A DNA stretch of 14,212 bases from JANYHY01 sp043784605 (GTDB lineage: Bacteria; Myxococcota_A; Polyangia; Polyangiales; Polyangiaceae), in assembly GCA_043784605.1 (NCBI GenBank), contig JAYVYD010000449.1, positions 1 to 14,212 on the forward strand, given 5' to 3'. Position numbers and translations under genes: made by a program. Positions 1-6,480 of the stretch are shown here, in pieces. The notes under the pieces were generated by a model, which was given only the letters and a program-made list of their open reading frames with translations, searched no databases and was not told where the DNA came from. Position 1 is the stretch's first letter, and the number at the start of each line of letters is the position of its first letter.

Positions 1-14
1 GACCCTCGATAACC

Positions 15-34
15 TCCGCCGAACGCTCGGCGGA
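15..34. repeat. Perfect 8-bp inverted repeat, 4-nt loop
   Basis: TCCGCCGA (15-22) and TCGGCGGA (27-34) pair perfectly around ACGC. It has no T-tract, so it is not a classic terminator. It sits at the window edge upstream of a transposase remnant and could belong to the end of a preceding gene or to a mobile element end. Its function is unknown. Confidence 0.5.
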
Positions 35-121
35 CCCCAAAGATCATGCCGCCGTACCGATGTCGATCTTCTCGTGTAAGTGATCGGAATGATCGGGAAA
101 GTGAACTGATCGATGCTCTAG
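35..121. other. Gene-free stretch with GATCG repeats, possible IS-end debris
   Basis: No coding sequence is recognisable. Between about 82 and 114 the pentamer GATCG occurs three times with short spacing. Short repeats of this kind resemble the terminal repeats of IS21-like elements as I remember them, but no complete terminus is visible. A TAG at 119-121 closes the reading frame directly in front of the transposase remnant. Confidence 0.25.
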
Positions 122-508
122 TTGTCGTCGATCTACAAAAGTAATTGTCGTCCATCAGACGACGGAGCGCTCTGGTCGGCGTTGACGCGCATCTTCATCG
201 AGACGGTGTCGAGGGTCTACGGCAAGGGCAGTGGAGCCGTCGTTTCGCTGCAGCGGGCCTCATCGGACATGAGACTCAACCCGCACGTTCACGCCGTATT
301 TCTCGACGTTCACTACGTCGAGCGCGGAGAGGAGTTCGAGGCGAGGTCTCGCGTGACCACCAGTGATGTCGCGGCACTGCTCGAGCGCACGCTCGACAAG
401 ATGTTCGCGTACTTGCGTCGTCGGAAGATGCTCGCGCTCGGCGATGAGGCTGATGAAGCAAACGATGAGGATGAGGACGTAGATCGAGAGTCTTCCCGAG
501 GGGTCTGA
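122..508 (+). pseudogene. IS91-family (Y2/HUH) transposase remnant
   Basis: This 128-codon fragment matches the central part of the IS91/IS801-type 'putative transposase' (Y2_Tnp). The family pattern is visible: ALTRIFIETV (20-29), then SGAVVSLQR, then LNPHVHAVFLD with the HUH metal-binding pair His55-Val-His57, then the region leading to a LRRRKML segment. Intact members are about 350-400 aa with an N-terminal zinc-binding domain and catalytic tyrosines, and both are missing. The usual ~15 residues between the FIETV and SGAV segments are also shortened. The frame opens right after a TAG with only a TTG start, and it ends in an acidic low-complexity tail (DEADEANDEDEDVD). It cannot be an active transposase. 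The family call is from memory of motif context, not a search. Confidence 0.72.
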
Positions 509-555
509 GCAAGATCCGTGAGGGACAGACAAACGAAGCCTCCGAGCTGCAAGAA

Positions 556-925
556 ACGGAGGAGCGAATGTTTCCTCGTCGACGACGCGGACCTCGAGGC
601 ACTCCTCAAAGCTCCAGGCGGGTTCACCGATTTCTGGAGGAGAGCGTCTACGAAACCGACGAGGCTGAGGACCATGTCGATACCGAAAAAGCGTGGCACG
701 CCCTCCACTTCCTTCTCACGCACCGCGTGGGAGGGATTGCACCCACTCAACTTCATCGCCGTTGGCGGCGAGAGCGTTGGCGATGAGGACGTTGGCTACG
801 GCCCTGCGCGTGCGCTTCGGTGGGGAGACGTCGCCGCGCTCGCTGGGGCGCTTGCGACATTCCGCCCGCCGAGCTCCTGAGGAGGTACGCGGTGCGAGGA
901 TGGAGGAACTCGAGATCTCGTCCCC
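556..925 (+). pseudogene. DUF1877 (YfbM-like) gene wrecked by several frameshifts
   Basis: An ATG at 568 follows a good GGAGG Shine-Dalgarno. The protein must be read by switching frames. One frame gives FLVDDADLEALLKAPGGFTDF (about 572-634). The next gives FLEESVYETDEAEDHVDTEKAWHALHFLLT (about 631-720). The first frame resumes with TAWEGLHPLNF, then GGESVGDEDVGYGPARAL (about 726-850). IPPAELLRRYA follows in another frame (859-891), and ARMEELEI in a third (894-917). The order and the blocks DKAWH-like, HFLLT, GGE-IGDEDVGYGPAR and a closing MEELEI are those of DUF1877 proteins, small proteins of unknown function. At least four shifts are needed, so this is a dead gene unless the assembly is very error-prone here. 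Its 3' end runs directly into the next gene at about 926. Confidence 0.75.
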
Positions 926-1819
926 GTGTTTTCGCAGGGCTGCACCGTCATCAGCAGTAACCCGGACGCCGGCACCACCAGTAACCCGGACGGTGGCACC
1001 ACCAATGACGGTGGCTCGAACGGCGACGGCGGCGGCAACGTGTGTGCTGGCTCGAACCACACGCGCAAGACCGCGTATCCCATCGCGCTAGGCGCGCCCT
1101 ATTCGGCCTGCCTCGCGGAGAACGACAAGAACTTTTACTCGTTCACGGCGCCGGCCGACGTCGAGGGCGGCTACGTCGTGGCCGACGTCACGAACGTCTC
1201 CGTCTCCGGCTATGTCCACGCCCACTTCTACACGACCTCGGACAACGGCGAGATCGTCAACGACCAGCCCGCCAACGCCGGCGCGTCGCTGAAGCTCTAC
1301 GTCGCCGTCGCCTCGGGCGTGAAGTACGCGTTCCTCATCGACCATTACGCTGGCGGTCCCGCGTTCACGTACGACATGAAGCTCACGTACACGAAGAACG
1401 TCGACCCCGCCGCCGCTGCGAAGACCAAGGCGACGGCCGTGCAGCCCGTGCTCGGCACCGCATCGCCGGGCCTGTTCATGGCGGGCTACAAGGCCGCCAC
1501 CCTCACGGACGCGGACTACGACCGCTACTTCAAGATCGACCTCACGGCGGGAACCGCCACAGTGAAGCTCGAGAACGTCGCGAGCGACCTGTTTTCGCAG
1601 TTCCAGGTCATTGACTCGGCCAACGCCGTAGCCGCGACAATCCCCGCCCCCAACCTCGGCGCCAACCCGCCGTCGACGCCGGCTGTGAGCATCCCCACCA
1701 CGGGCACCTATTACATCGTGCCGGGCATCTACGCCGGCGGCAGGCCGAAAGCTGCGGGCCAGGGCGCGGTGCCGGACAGCTTCACGCACAAGTACACGGT
1801 CACCGTCACGCAGCCGTGA
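926..1819 (+). CDS. Secreted/lipoprotein-like PPC-type beta protein lacking its signal peptide
   Basis: The frame starts at a GTG and gives 297 aa. It begins FSQGCTVISS, which looks like the end of a lipoprotein signal peptide with its lipobox cysteine. A low-complexity linker of N-P-D-x-G-T-T and DGG repeats (about residues 11-37) follows, as in many myxobacterial lipoproteins. Two similar beta-rich halves come next (about 48-155 and 165-297), with NDKNFYSFTAP and DYDRYFKIDLTAG motifs resembling bacterial pre-peptidase C-terminal (PPC) domains. No hydrophobic leader is present in any frame upstream, because the DUF1877 remnant occupies that DNA. The gene therefore looks truncated at its 5' end by a rearrangement, and the GTG is probably not an original start. 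Codon use is strongly G/C-ending, typical of a formerly active gene. No specific function can be assigned. Confidence 0.6.
   Translation: MFSQGCTVISSNPDAGTTSNPDGGTTNDGGSNGDGGGNVCAGSNHTRKTAYPIALGAPYSACLAENDKNFYSFTAPADVEGGYVVADVTNVSVSGYVHAHFYTTSDNGEIVNDQPANAGASLKLYVAVASGVKYAFLIDHYAGGPAFTYDMKLTYTKNVDPAAAAKTKATAVQPVLGTASPGLFMAGYKAATLTDADYDRYFKIDLTAGTATVKLENVASDLFSQFQVIDSANAVAATIPAPNLGANPPSTPAVSIPTTGTYYIVPGIYAGGRPKAAGQGAVPDSFTHKYTVTVTQP
956..1003 (+). repeat. Two 24-nt direct repeats coding the Asp/Gly/Thr linker
   Basis: Units 956-979 and 980-1003 both begin AGTAACCCGGACG and end GGCACCACC, differing at two positions. They encode the SNPDAGTT/SNPDGGTT linker and are probably a slippage-prone spacer. 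Confidence 0.85.
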
Positions 1820-2188
1820 TTCGCTGAAGGTACTTCCACGCGCCGGCAGGCGAGCGCGCGCGTCCCAAAAAAGTCGTCCCGATTCAAAATCGAATCCCAC
1901 AATCATTATCACGAGGATTTCTTCGTCTACGAACCGGGCGGCACCAAGAACCTCGACATGATCCTCAGTGACTGCCAAGTTGATCTCGGGTTTGGTGAGC
2001 TGCAAGCCGCCCACCTACAAAGAGATCCTCGGCTCGATGTGCTGAACACGCCGTGGGGCGAGAGTGGAGACGATCCGATGCGCGCGGTCGACGGCGAGCT
2101 GGACAGCGTCTACAGCCGGAGCAAGAACCCGCTGAAGCTTCAGTAGGCCGGCTCGGCGCGTGGGCCGCTTATTGCTCATCAGCGCATC
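1820..2188 (+). other. Unassigned region with a start-less open frame (1820-2146)
   Basis: Frame 2 stays open for 327 nt from the stop of the preceding gene to TAG at 2146. Its first ATG is at 1958. The translation includes FKIESHNHYHEDFFVYEPGG (from 1883) and ends near DDPMRAVDGELDSVYSRSK, which look protein-like. A different frame gives SCKPPTYKEILGSMC followed by a stop (up to 2042), which looks like a C-terminus. This suggests a fragment of one or two decayed genes. I do not recognise a family. No terminator or RNA was seen. Confidence 0.3.
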
Positions 2189-3277
2189 ATGGCGCATCAA
2201 TCGGTCTTCGCAGACGCTCCGAGTCGTGTTTATTGGGAGATCACGAAGGCGTGCAGCCTCGCGTGCGTGCACTGTCGTGCAGAAGCTGCGCCTCACGCCG
2301 ATCCGCGCGAGCTCGACACTCGCGCTGGCTTCAAACTCTTGGACCAGCTCGCAGAGGCCGACCCAAAGCCCCACGTGATCCTCACGGGAGGAGATCCGCT
2401 CATGCGCGCGGATCTCTTCGATCTGATCGCTCACGCGCGCGGACGCGGGCTCCACGTCTCCGTCTCGCCGAGCGCTACGCCGTTGCTCGACGAGGAGGCG
2501 ATCGATCTTTTGTTCGTCGCAGGCGTCGACGCGATTTCTCTGAGCATCGACGGGTCGACCGCCGGGCGTCACGACGCCATTCGACAGGTCGAAGGCTGCT
2601 TCGAGCGCACCAAGCTCGCCGCGAAGCGCGCGCACGAAGTTGGCGTGATGTTCCAAGTGAACACGCTCGTCAGCCGGGAGACGCAGGATGACTTGCCCGC
2701 GATCGAAGAGCTCGTGCGCGCGATCGGCGCGGATCGCTGGAGCCTTTTCTTTCTCGTGACGGTCGGACGCGGCAGCGTGCTCAATGCGATCACGCCGAAA
2801 GAGACGGAGGTGCTCCTCGAGTGGCTTGCCGACCGCAGCAAGGTGCCTGGCCCCATCCTCACTACGACCGAGGCACCTCATTTTCGCCGGATTTCGCGGC
2901 AACGAGCGAGCCGGCCGCTCGGGCCGAAGGCGAGCGGTCATCACGCGGGCATGCGCGATGGCAACGGCGTGATGTTCATCGGCCACGATGGCGAGGTCTC
3001 GCCCTCCGGGTTCTTGCCGTTGTCCGTCGGCAACGTGAAGCTCGAGAACCCCATCGGACTCTATCGAGAGTCGACGCTGTTCCTGAACCTACGCGACCCC
3101 GACCACTTCAAGGGCAGGTGCGGGCGATGCGAGTTCCGCTTCTTGTGCGGCGGCTCCCGGGCGCGTGCGTGGGCCGTACATGGAGACCCGCTCGCAGAAG
3201 ACCCGCTGTGCGAGTACCAGCCGAGAGAGCGCGGGAGCGTCGACTCGACGACGCTTCGACCATGCGCACCGAAATGA
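2189..3277 (+). CDS. Radical SAM/SPASM-type protein (TIGR04053-like)
   Basis: This 362-aa protein carries the radical SAM cluster-binding motif Cys22-x3-Cys26-x2-Cys29 in TKACSLACVHC, followed by LTGGDP (65-70), the glycine-rich SAM-binding motif. Further family marks are SPSATPLL (93-100), LSIDGS (118-123), FQVNTLVSR (155-163), TTEAPHFRR (226-234) and SPSGFLPLSVGNV (271-283). The C-terminus has an auxiliary-cluster cysteine set (C311, C314, C320, C341) around CGGSRARAWAVHGDPLAEDPLC. This combination matches the TIGR04053 radical SAM/SPASM family, related to NirJ/AhbC-type heme-modifying and peptide-modifying enzymes. It should cleave SAM reductively using a 4Fe-4S cluster; the substrate is unknown. 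Length is normal and no frame damage is seen. The ATG at 2189 is the only plausible start, with weak ribosome-binding sequence. No precursor peptide or partner is recognisable beside it. Confidence 0.88.
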   Translation: MAHQSVFADAPSRVYWEITKACSLACVHCRAEAAPHADPRELDTRAGFKLLDQLAEADPKPHVILTGGDPLMRADLFDLIAHARGRGLHVSVSPSATPLLDEEAIDLLFVAGVDAISLSIDGSTAGRHDAIRQVEGCFERTKLAAKRAHEVGVMFQVNTLVSRETQDDLPAIEELVRAIGADRWSLFFLVTVGRGSVLNAITPKETEVLLEWLADRSKVPGPILTTTEAPHFRRISRQRASRPLGPKASGHHAGMRDGNGVMFIGHDGEVSPSGFLPLSVGNVKLENPIGLYRESTLFLNLRDPDHFKGRCGRCEFRFLCGGSRARAWAVHGDPLAEDPLCEYQPRERGSVDSTTLRPCAPK

Positions 3278-3289
3278 TAGTGTACATAC

Positions 3290-3483
3290 GTGGCGGGGGC
3301 CGTCGCAGTCCCGCCTGGGGTCGTCTTCGCGAAGGACTATCGCGTAGTCGTTAGGCTCTCCGAAGGAGGCATGGGCGCGTCTACACCGTCGAGCAAGCCT
3401 CGCCGGGCCGACAACGCGCCACGTCGTCGAGGTCGTCGCCGCGGGTGTGGACCCCGAGACCGATCGGAAAACCAAGTCCTTGA
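3290..3483 (+). pseudogene. 5' stump of a Ser/Thr protein kinase gene
   Basis: A GTG at 3290 opens a frame reading PPGVVFAKDYRVVVRLSEGGMGA. This is the characteristic N-terminus of myxobacterial Pkn-type kinases, ending in the glycine-rich ATP loop. At about 3379 the frame must shift to continue as VYTVEQASPGRQRAT, the usual next segment before the catalytic lysine. The new frame meets TGA at 3481-3483. Nothing of the catalytic loop, DFG motif or extracellular domain follows. This is a ~60-codon remnant of a protein normally several hundred residues long. Recognition rests on the order of motifs. Confidence 0.7.
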
Positions 3484-3663
3484 AGCCCCTTTACCGTGTG
3501 TGTGTGACCGGCTGTTGCCATCCACCAACACGACCCATTGGCGCCTGTACTTTGGGTCCGAGGCGATTGACGCTCGCTGTGCCAGGCGCGCACACGATCA
3601 CGCGCGCCGATCTGGCCACCCTCCTGGCTCGTGAGTGTAGCGACTGAGGCGTACGCCATTTTT
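3484..3663 (+). other. Stretch without a recognisable gene; one small open frame
   Basis: A GTG-started frame (3447-3647, 66 codons) overlaps the kinase stump. It reads through a Cys-rich segment (YRVCVTGCCHPP) and ends TLAVPGAHTITRADLATLLA. The last part resembles a small folded C-terminal segment, but I cannot assign a family. The end of the convergent LysR gene is at 3664. No clear terminator hairpin is seen between the two. Confidence 0.2.
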
Positions 3664-4596
3664 CTATGGGCTCTCGCGGCGCGCGTCGCGTCTACTTTCT
3701 TGGCCGAGAGAGCGAACCGCATCCGTCACGACGCCGCGCAACCACTTGTGGCGCGCGCCCTGTGTGAAGCGCGAGGCCCATACCACGCTCATATGAAGTG
3801 TCGGCGTCTGCACCGGACACTTCTGCGTGTGGAGCTTGCCACCGAGGACGCGCAATACGTCGTCTGGCAATGTGGAGATTAGGTCCGTCCGCTTCACGAG
3901 CTCGACGGCCGCGAGGAAGCCCGGAACTGTGACGGCCACGCGACGCTTCTCGCCGAGCTTCTTCAGCGCCTCATCTACATAGCCATGACCATCGCCCCGC
4001 GGTGACACGAGAACGTGCTCGGCCGCGAGGAACGCACGCAGCGACGCAGGCCGCTTCGCGCGCGACACTGTCACGAGCTTGCGTTCGTACACGCGCTTGA
4101 TCACGAGCTCGTCCACTCCCGCAATCCTGTATTCGCCGAGGATGTCGGGGAACACGCCAAGGTCCACGACACCGCGAATCGCGTCTCGTGCGGTCTCCTC
4201 CGTGAGTGCACGCACCCGCACGTCGATGCCCGGAGCTACCGTGCGCAAGCGCGCGAGCAGCGCACCCGCGAGCATTGCCTGCATCTCGTCTCCGAGAGCG
4301 AGCGTCAGAGTGCCCGTTGCCGTCGTCGGATCGAACGCCTCTTGCGGCGCGAGAACACGCTTCACGCCCGCGAGGACCACCTCCGCCTCTGGCAAGAGCT
4401 CCTCTGCTCGACGCGTACGCACCATCGACCTGCCCTGCCTCACGAGCAACGGGTCACCCGTCAGCTCACGCAGTCTCTCGAGCGTGCGACTCATCGCGGG
4501 CTGCCCCACGCCGAGCCTCTTCGCCGCGCCGGTAACGCTGGCCGTGTCGAGCAGCGCGACGAGCGCCGGAAGCAATGCGGTCGGCGTTTTATTCAT
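3664..4596 (-). CDS. LysR-family transcriptional regulator
   Basis: This 310-aa protein has the standard LysR layout. The N-terminal winged HTH (residues 5-65) contains SVTGAAKRLGVGQPAMSRTL followed by ERLRELTGDPLLVRQGRSM. A linker helix and a periplasmic-binding-protein-like effector domain (about 90-300) follow, with the typical GTLTLALGD opening strand. Length is normal. It acts as a DNA-binding regulator in the cytoplasm, with an unknown small-molecule effector. It is divergent from the epimerase gene at 4667, the classic LysR arrangement in which the regulator controls its neighbour and itself. A T-N11-A palindrome lies in the 70-bp gap. The effector domain resembles the NodD/PcpR-type branch, a weak impression only. 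The C-terminal tail (after about 290) is Arg-rich and may be slightly altered. Confidence 0.9.
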   Translation of the reverse strand: MNKTPTALLPALVALLDTASVTGAAKRLGVGQPAMSRTLERLRELTGDPLLVRQGRSMVRTRRAEELLPEAEVVLAGVKRVLAPQEAFDPTTATGTLTLALGDEMQAMLAGALLARLRTVAPGIDVRVRALTEETARDAIRGVVDLGVFPDILGEYRIAGVDELVIKRVYERKLVTVSRAKRPASLRAFLAAEHVLVSPRGDGHGYVDEALKKLGEKRRVAVTVPGFLAAVELVKRTDLISTLPDDVLRVLGGKLHTQKCPVQTPTLHMSVVWASRFTQGARHKWLRGVVTDAVRSLGQESRRDARRESP

Positions 4597-4621
4597 GCTT
4601 TGTATGCATGAGTCATATCAC

Positions 4622-4636
4622 TTCAATCGATTTGAA
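4622..4636. promoter_or_regulatory. Candidate LysR box (T-N11-A palindrome)
   Basis: The sequence TTCAATCGATTTGAA is a perfect 5-bp inverted repeat around a 5-nt spacer and contains T-N11-A (T4623, A4635). It lies between the divergent starts at 4596 and 4667, where an autoregulatory LysR site is expected. A second inverted repeat, CATGC-N7-GCATG (4594-4610), overlaps the regulator start codon and could be the accessory site. Assignment is by position and pattern. Confidence 0.6.
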
Positions 4637-4666
4637 CAATGGCTCGGTCGGCACCATCCTTCAGTC

Positions 4667-5398
4667 ATGACTCACAGCAAATTCGTCGTCGTCGGTAGCG
4701 GACAGATCGGAACGCCCGTGGTGGAGCGCCTAGCGCGTGAAGGCCACGAGGTGGTCTGGGTGAGCCGCGGCAAGCCCAGTCACATTCCGAGCGGTGCGAC
4801 GCATTTCGCGCTTGATGCACGGCACGGCTCCGAGCTGGCCAAGCTCGCGACCGGCGCCCGCGCGATCATCGCCGCGGTCAGCCCGCCCATCTATGACGCG
4901 GTCGTGTGGAAAGAACTTTTCACTCCGCTCATTGGTGGTCTCATCGAAGGCGCGCGACTCTCGGGCTCGCGCCTCGTGCTGCTCGACAACCTCTACATGT
5001 ACGCGCTCGACCGCGGGCCGCTCAGTCCGACCACGCCGCAGGAGCCCTCGACTGAGAAGGGCAAGGTTCGCAAGGCCCTGGCCGACATGGTCGTCGCCGC
5101 ACAGCAGCAAGGCGTCCGCGCGGTCATGCTCCGTGCGTCGGATTTCCTCGGCCCAGACCTAGCGCGGTCTTTGCTCAGCCCGAGCGCGCTCGAGCGGATC
5201 AAGAATGGCAAGAGCCCGATCCTCGTTGGCAACCCCGACGCACCGCACGCATTCTCGATGCGTGACGACGTCGTCGACGCCCTCATCCAGCTCGCGTTCG
5301 CTTCGAGCGATGTCGAGGGGCGGGTCTTCCACGCGCCCGTCGTGCACCGACGCGGAACCTCGTCGAGCTCGAGGCAAAGAGGCAAGGCACGACCGTGA
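4667..5398 (+). CDS. NAD(P)-dependent epimerase/reductase, frame-truncated
   Basis: Starting at ATG 4667 the product is 243 aa. It opens with a Rossmann fold, FVVVGSGQIGTPVVERL, with GxGxxG at residues 10-15, followed by VVWVSRG. LVLLDNLYMYA and VMLRASDFLGP are typical of atypical SDR/NAD-dependent epimerase proteins of about 300 aa. From about residue 228 the frame turns into Ser/Arg-rich nonsense (GTSSSSRQRGKARP). The family sequence continues in another frame from 5350. A one-base loss near 5349 therefore splits the gene. Upstream in-frame ATGs exist but overlap the LysR coding region and operator, so 4667 is preferred. The Rossmann half could still fold, but the full enzyme is likely lost. 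The LysR neighbour probably regulated it. Confidence 0.75.
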   Translation: MTHSKFVVVGSGQIGTPVVERLAREGHEVVWVSRGKPSHIPSGATHFALDARHGSELAKLATGARAIIAAVSPPIYDAVVWKELFTPLIGGLIEGARLSGSRLVLLDNLYMYALDRGPLSPTTPQEPSTEKGKVRKALADMVVAAQQQGVRAVMLRASDFLGPDLARSLLSPSALERIKNGKSPILVGNPDAPHAFSMRDDVVDALIQLAFASSDVEGRVFHAPVVHRRGTSSSSRQRGKARP

Positions 5399-5715
5399 GA
5401 GTGCGTGTGTTGCCGGGGTGGCTCGTCCGCGTAGCAGGGCTGTTCGATCGCAACACGTGTGGCATCGTCGAAATGCTTCCTCAATGGTCCGCCCCGTACC
5501 TGGTGGACGACTCCTCATACCGCGAGCGCTTCCGGAACGCCGCGCATGTCGTCTATTCTTTTGAGCGCCACCGCTGGATTTGCGAGCCATCCACGGTGCT
5601 TGCGACTATTTCGACGAGTCGGATAGGGTCTTTGCTTGGTGCGTCAAGGGGTCAGCTGTTTGGTGTCGAACTCTATGCGCCGACCGTGAGAAACGACGTT
5701 GCGCCGACGACGTGA
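5350..5715 (+). pseudogene. Frameshifted C-terminal part of the epimerase
   Basis: Read from 5350, this frame gives NLVELEAKRQGTTVRVRVLP, then GWLVRVAGLFDRNTCGIVEMLPQW, then APYLVDDSSYRERF (to about 5532). This is the expected C-terminal substrate-side segment of the upstream epimerase. It overlaps the 4667-5398 frame by 49 nt. After RERF the reading becomes unfamiliar and runs on to a stop at 5715, so the original end also seems lost. A GTG at 5395 could start it alone, but a separate function is unlikely. Confidence 0.7.
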
Positions 5716-5733
5716 CTGAGTAAGTTACTCGCC

Positions 5734-6444
5734 ATGATGAATAACCTTTTCCTCCCCGTCCGCGCGTCTGCTCCCATTCTCGCGACGGTATTTCTTTTCG
5801 CCTGTTCGAGCTCCGACGCAACCCCCGCGAAGACCGACTCAGGTACTCCAATCGACTCCAGTCCCGGAGTGGACTCCAGTCCCGGGATCGACTCGAGCGT
5901 ATCCGACGCAAACGCAGAGGCCGGCGCTGCGCCCGACTGCACGAGCTACTGCACCGAGGTCCTCGCCAACTGCACCGGCGCCGTCGCTCAGTACGCCAGC
6001 ATGGCGAGCTGTATGAACGTCTGCGGCGCGTTTCCGGTCGGCACCGTAGCGGACAAGAGCGGCAACACACTCGGCTGTCGCCTCTATCACGGCGGGGCAC
6101 CCTCCAAAGGCATGCCCGTGATGCACTGTCCTCACGCTGGCCCGAACGGCGGCGACAAGGACCCGAACGGCACCGCCGGCACCTGCGGCGAACCGTGCGA
6201 TGCGTTCTGCGCGATAGCGCAAAGCGTGTGTACGGGAGGCAATCAGCAGTTCGCCAGCACGAACGACTGTTTGACGGCTTGCAAGTCGTTCAAGGTTGAC
6301 GTGGCGAGCTATAGCACTGCAGACACGGTAACCAACGACCTCGGCTGCCGCACCTACCACCTGTCTGTCGCCGCCACCGACGCGATGAGCGCGAAGACGC
6401 ACTGCCCGCACATCATCGCGGCGTCAACGGTTTGTACGAACTAG
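5734..6444 (+). CDS. Lipoprotein with two Cys/His-rich repeats
   Basis: This 236-aa protein has a signal peptide with hydrophobic core (about 12-23) and lipobox LFAC, so Cys24 should be lipidated and the protein exported. A Ser/Asp/Pro linker (25-66) contains an 18-nt repeat. Two homologous modules follow. Module 1 has C69, C73, C80, C93, C97, then CRLYH (C115, H119) and HCPH (H131, C132, H134). Module 2 has C155, C159, C166, C179, C183, CRTYH (C205, H209) and HCPH (H223, C224, H226). Early spacings are identical (4, 7, 13, 4). Proteins of this kind occur in myxobacteria, sometimes beside cytochrome-type proteins. The paired Cys/His motifs suggest disulfides plus metal or cofactor binding, which is inference. 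ATG 5734 or the next codon can start it. It stands alone between the epimerase remnant and a long hairpin. Confidence 0.85.
   Translation: MMNNLFLPVRASAPILATVFLFACSSSDATPAKTDSGTPIDSSPGVDSSPGIDSSVSDANAEAGAAPDCTSYCTEVLANCTGAVAQYASMASCMNVCGAFPVGTVADKSGNTLGCRLYHGGAPSKGMPVMHCPHAGPNGGDKDPNGTAGTCGEPCDAFCAIAQSVCTGGNQQFASTNDCLTACKSFKVDVASYSTADTVTNDLGCRTYHLSVAATDAMSAKTHCPHIIAASTVCTN
5851..5904 (+). repeat. Three 18-nt tandem repeats in the lipoprotein linker
   Basis: Units start at 5851, 5869 and 5887; the first two share GACTCCAGTCCCGG and the third is degenerate. They encode IDSSPG/VDSSPG/IDSS, a flexible surface linker. Confidence 0.8.
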
Positions 6445-6480
6445 GCTCGTCTACGGGTCATTGACTCGTATTTCGGCATA

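Noticed and set aside
1088..2014. Long minus-strand open frame (308 codons) across the lipoprotein-like gene
   Set aside because: It is opposite a gene with good plus-strand motifs and strong G/C third positions. The translation is Arg/Val-rich with no family pattern, typical of a high-GC shadow frame.
2015..2986. 323-codon minus-strand open frame
   Set aside because: It lies antisense to the radical SAM gene, and its composition (Arg/Ala/His) and lack of motifs mark it as a shadow.
3447..3647. Phage-like small protein in the kinase stump region
   Set aside because: The ending TLAVPGAHTITRADLATLL only vaguely recalls small phage proteins, and no other phage gene is present.
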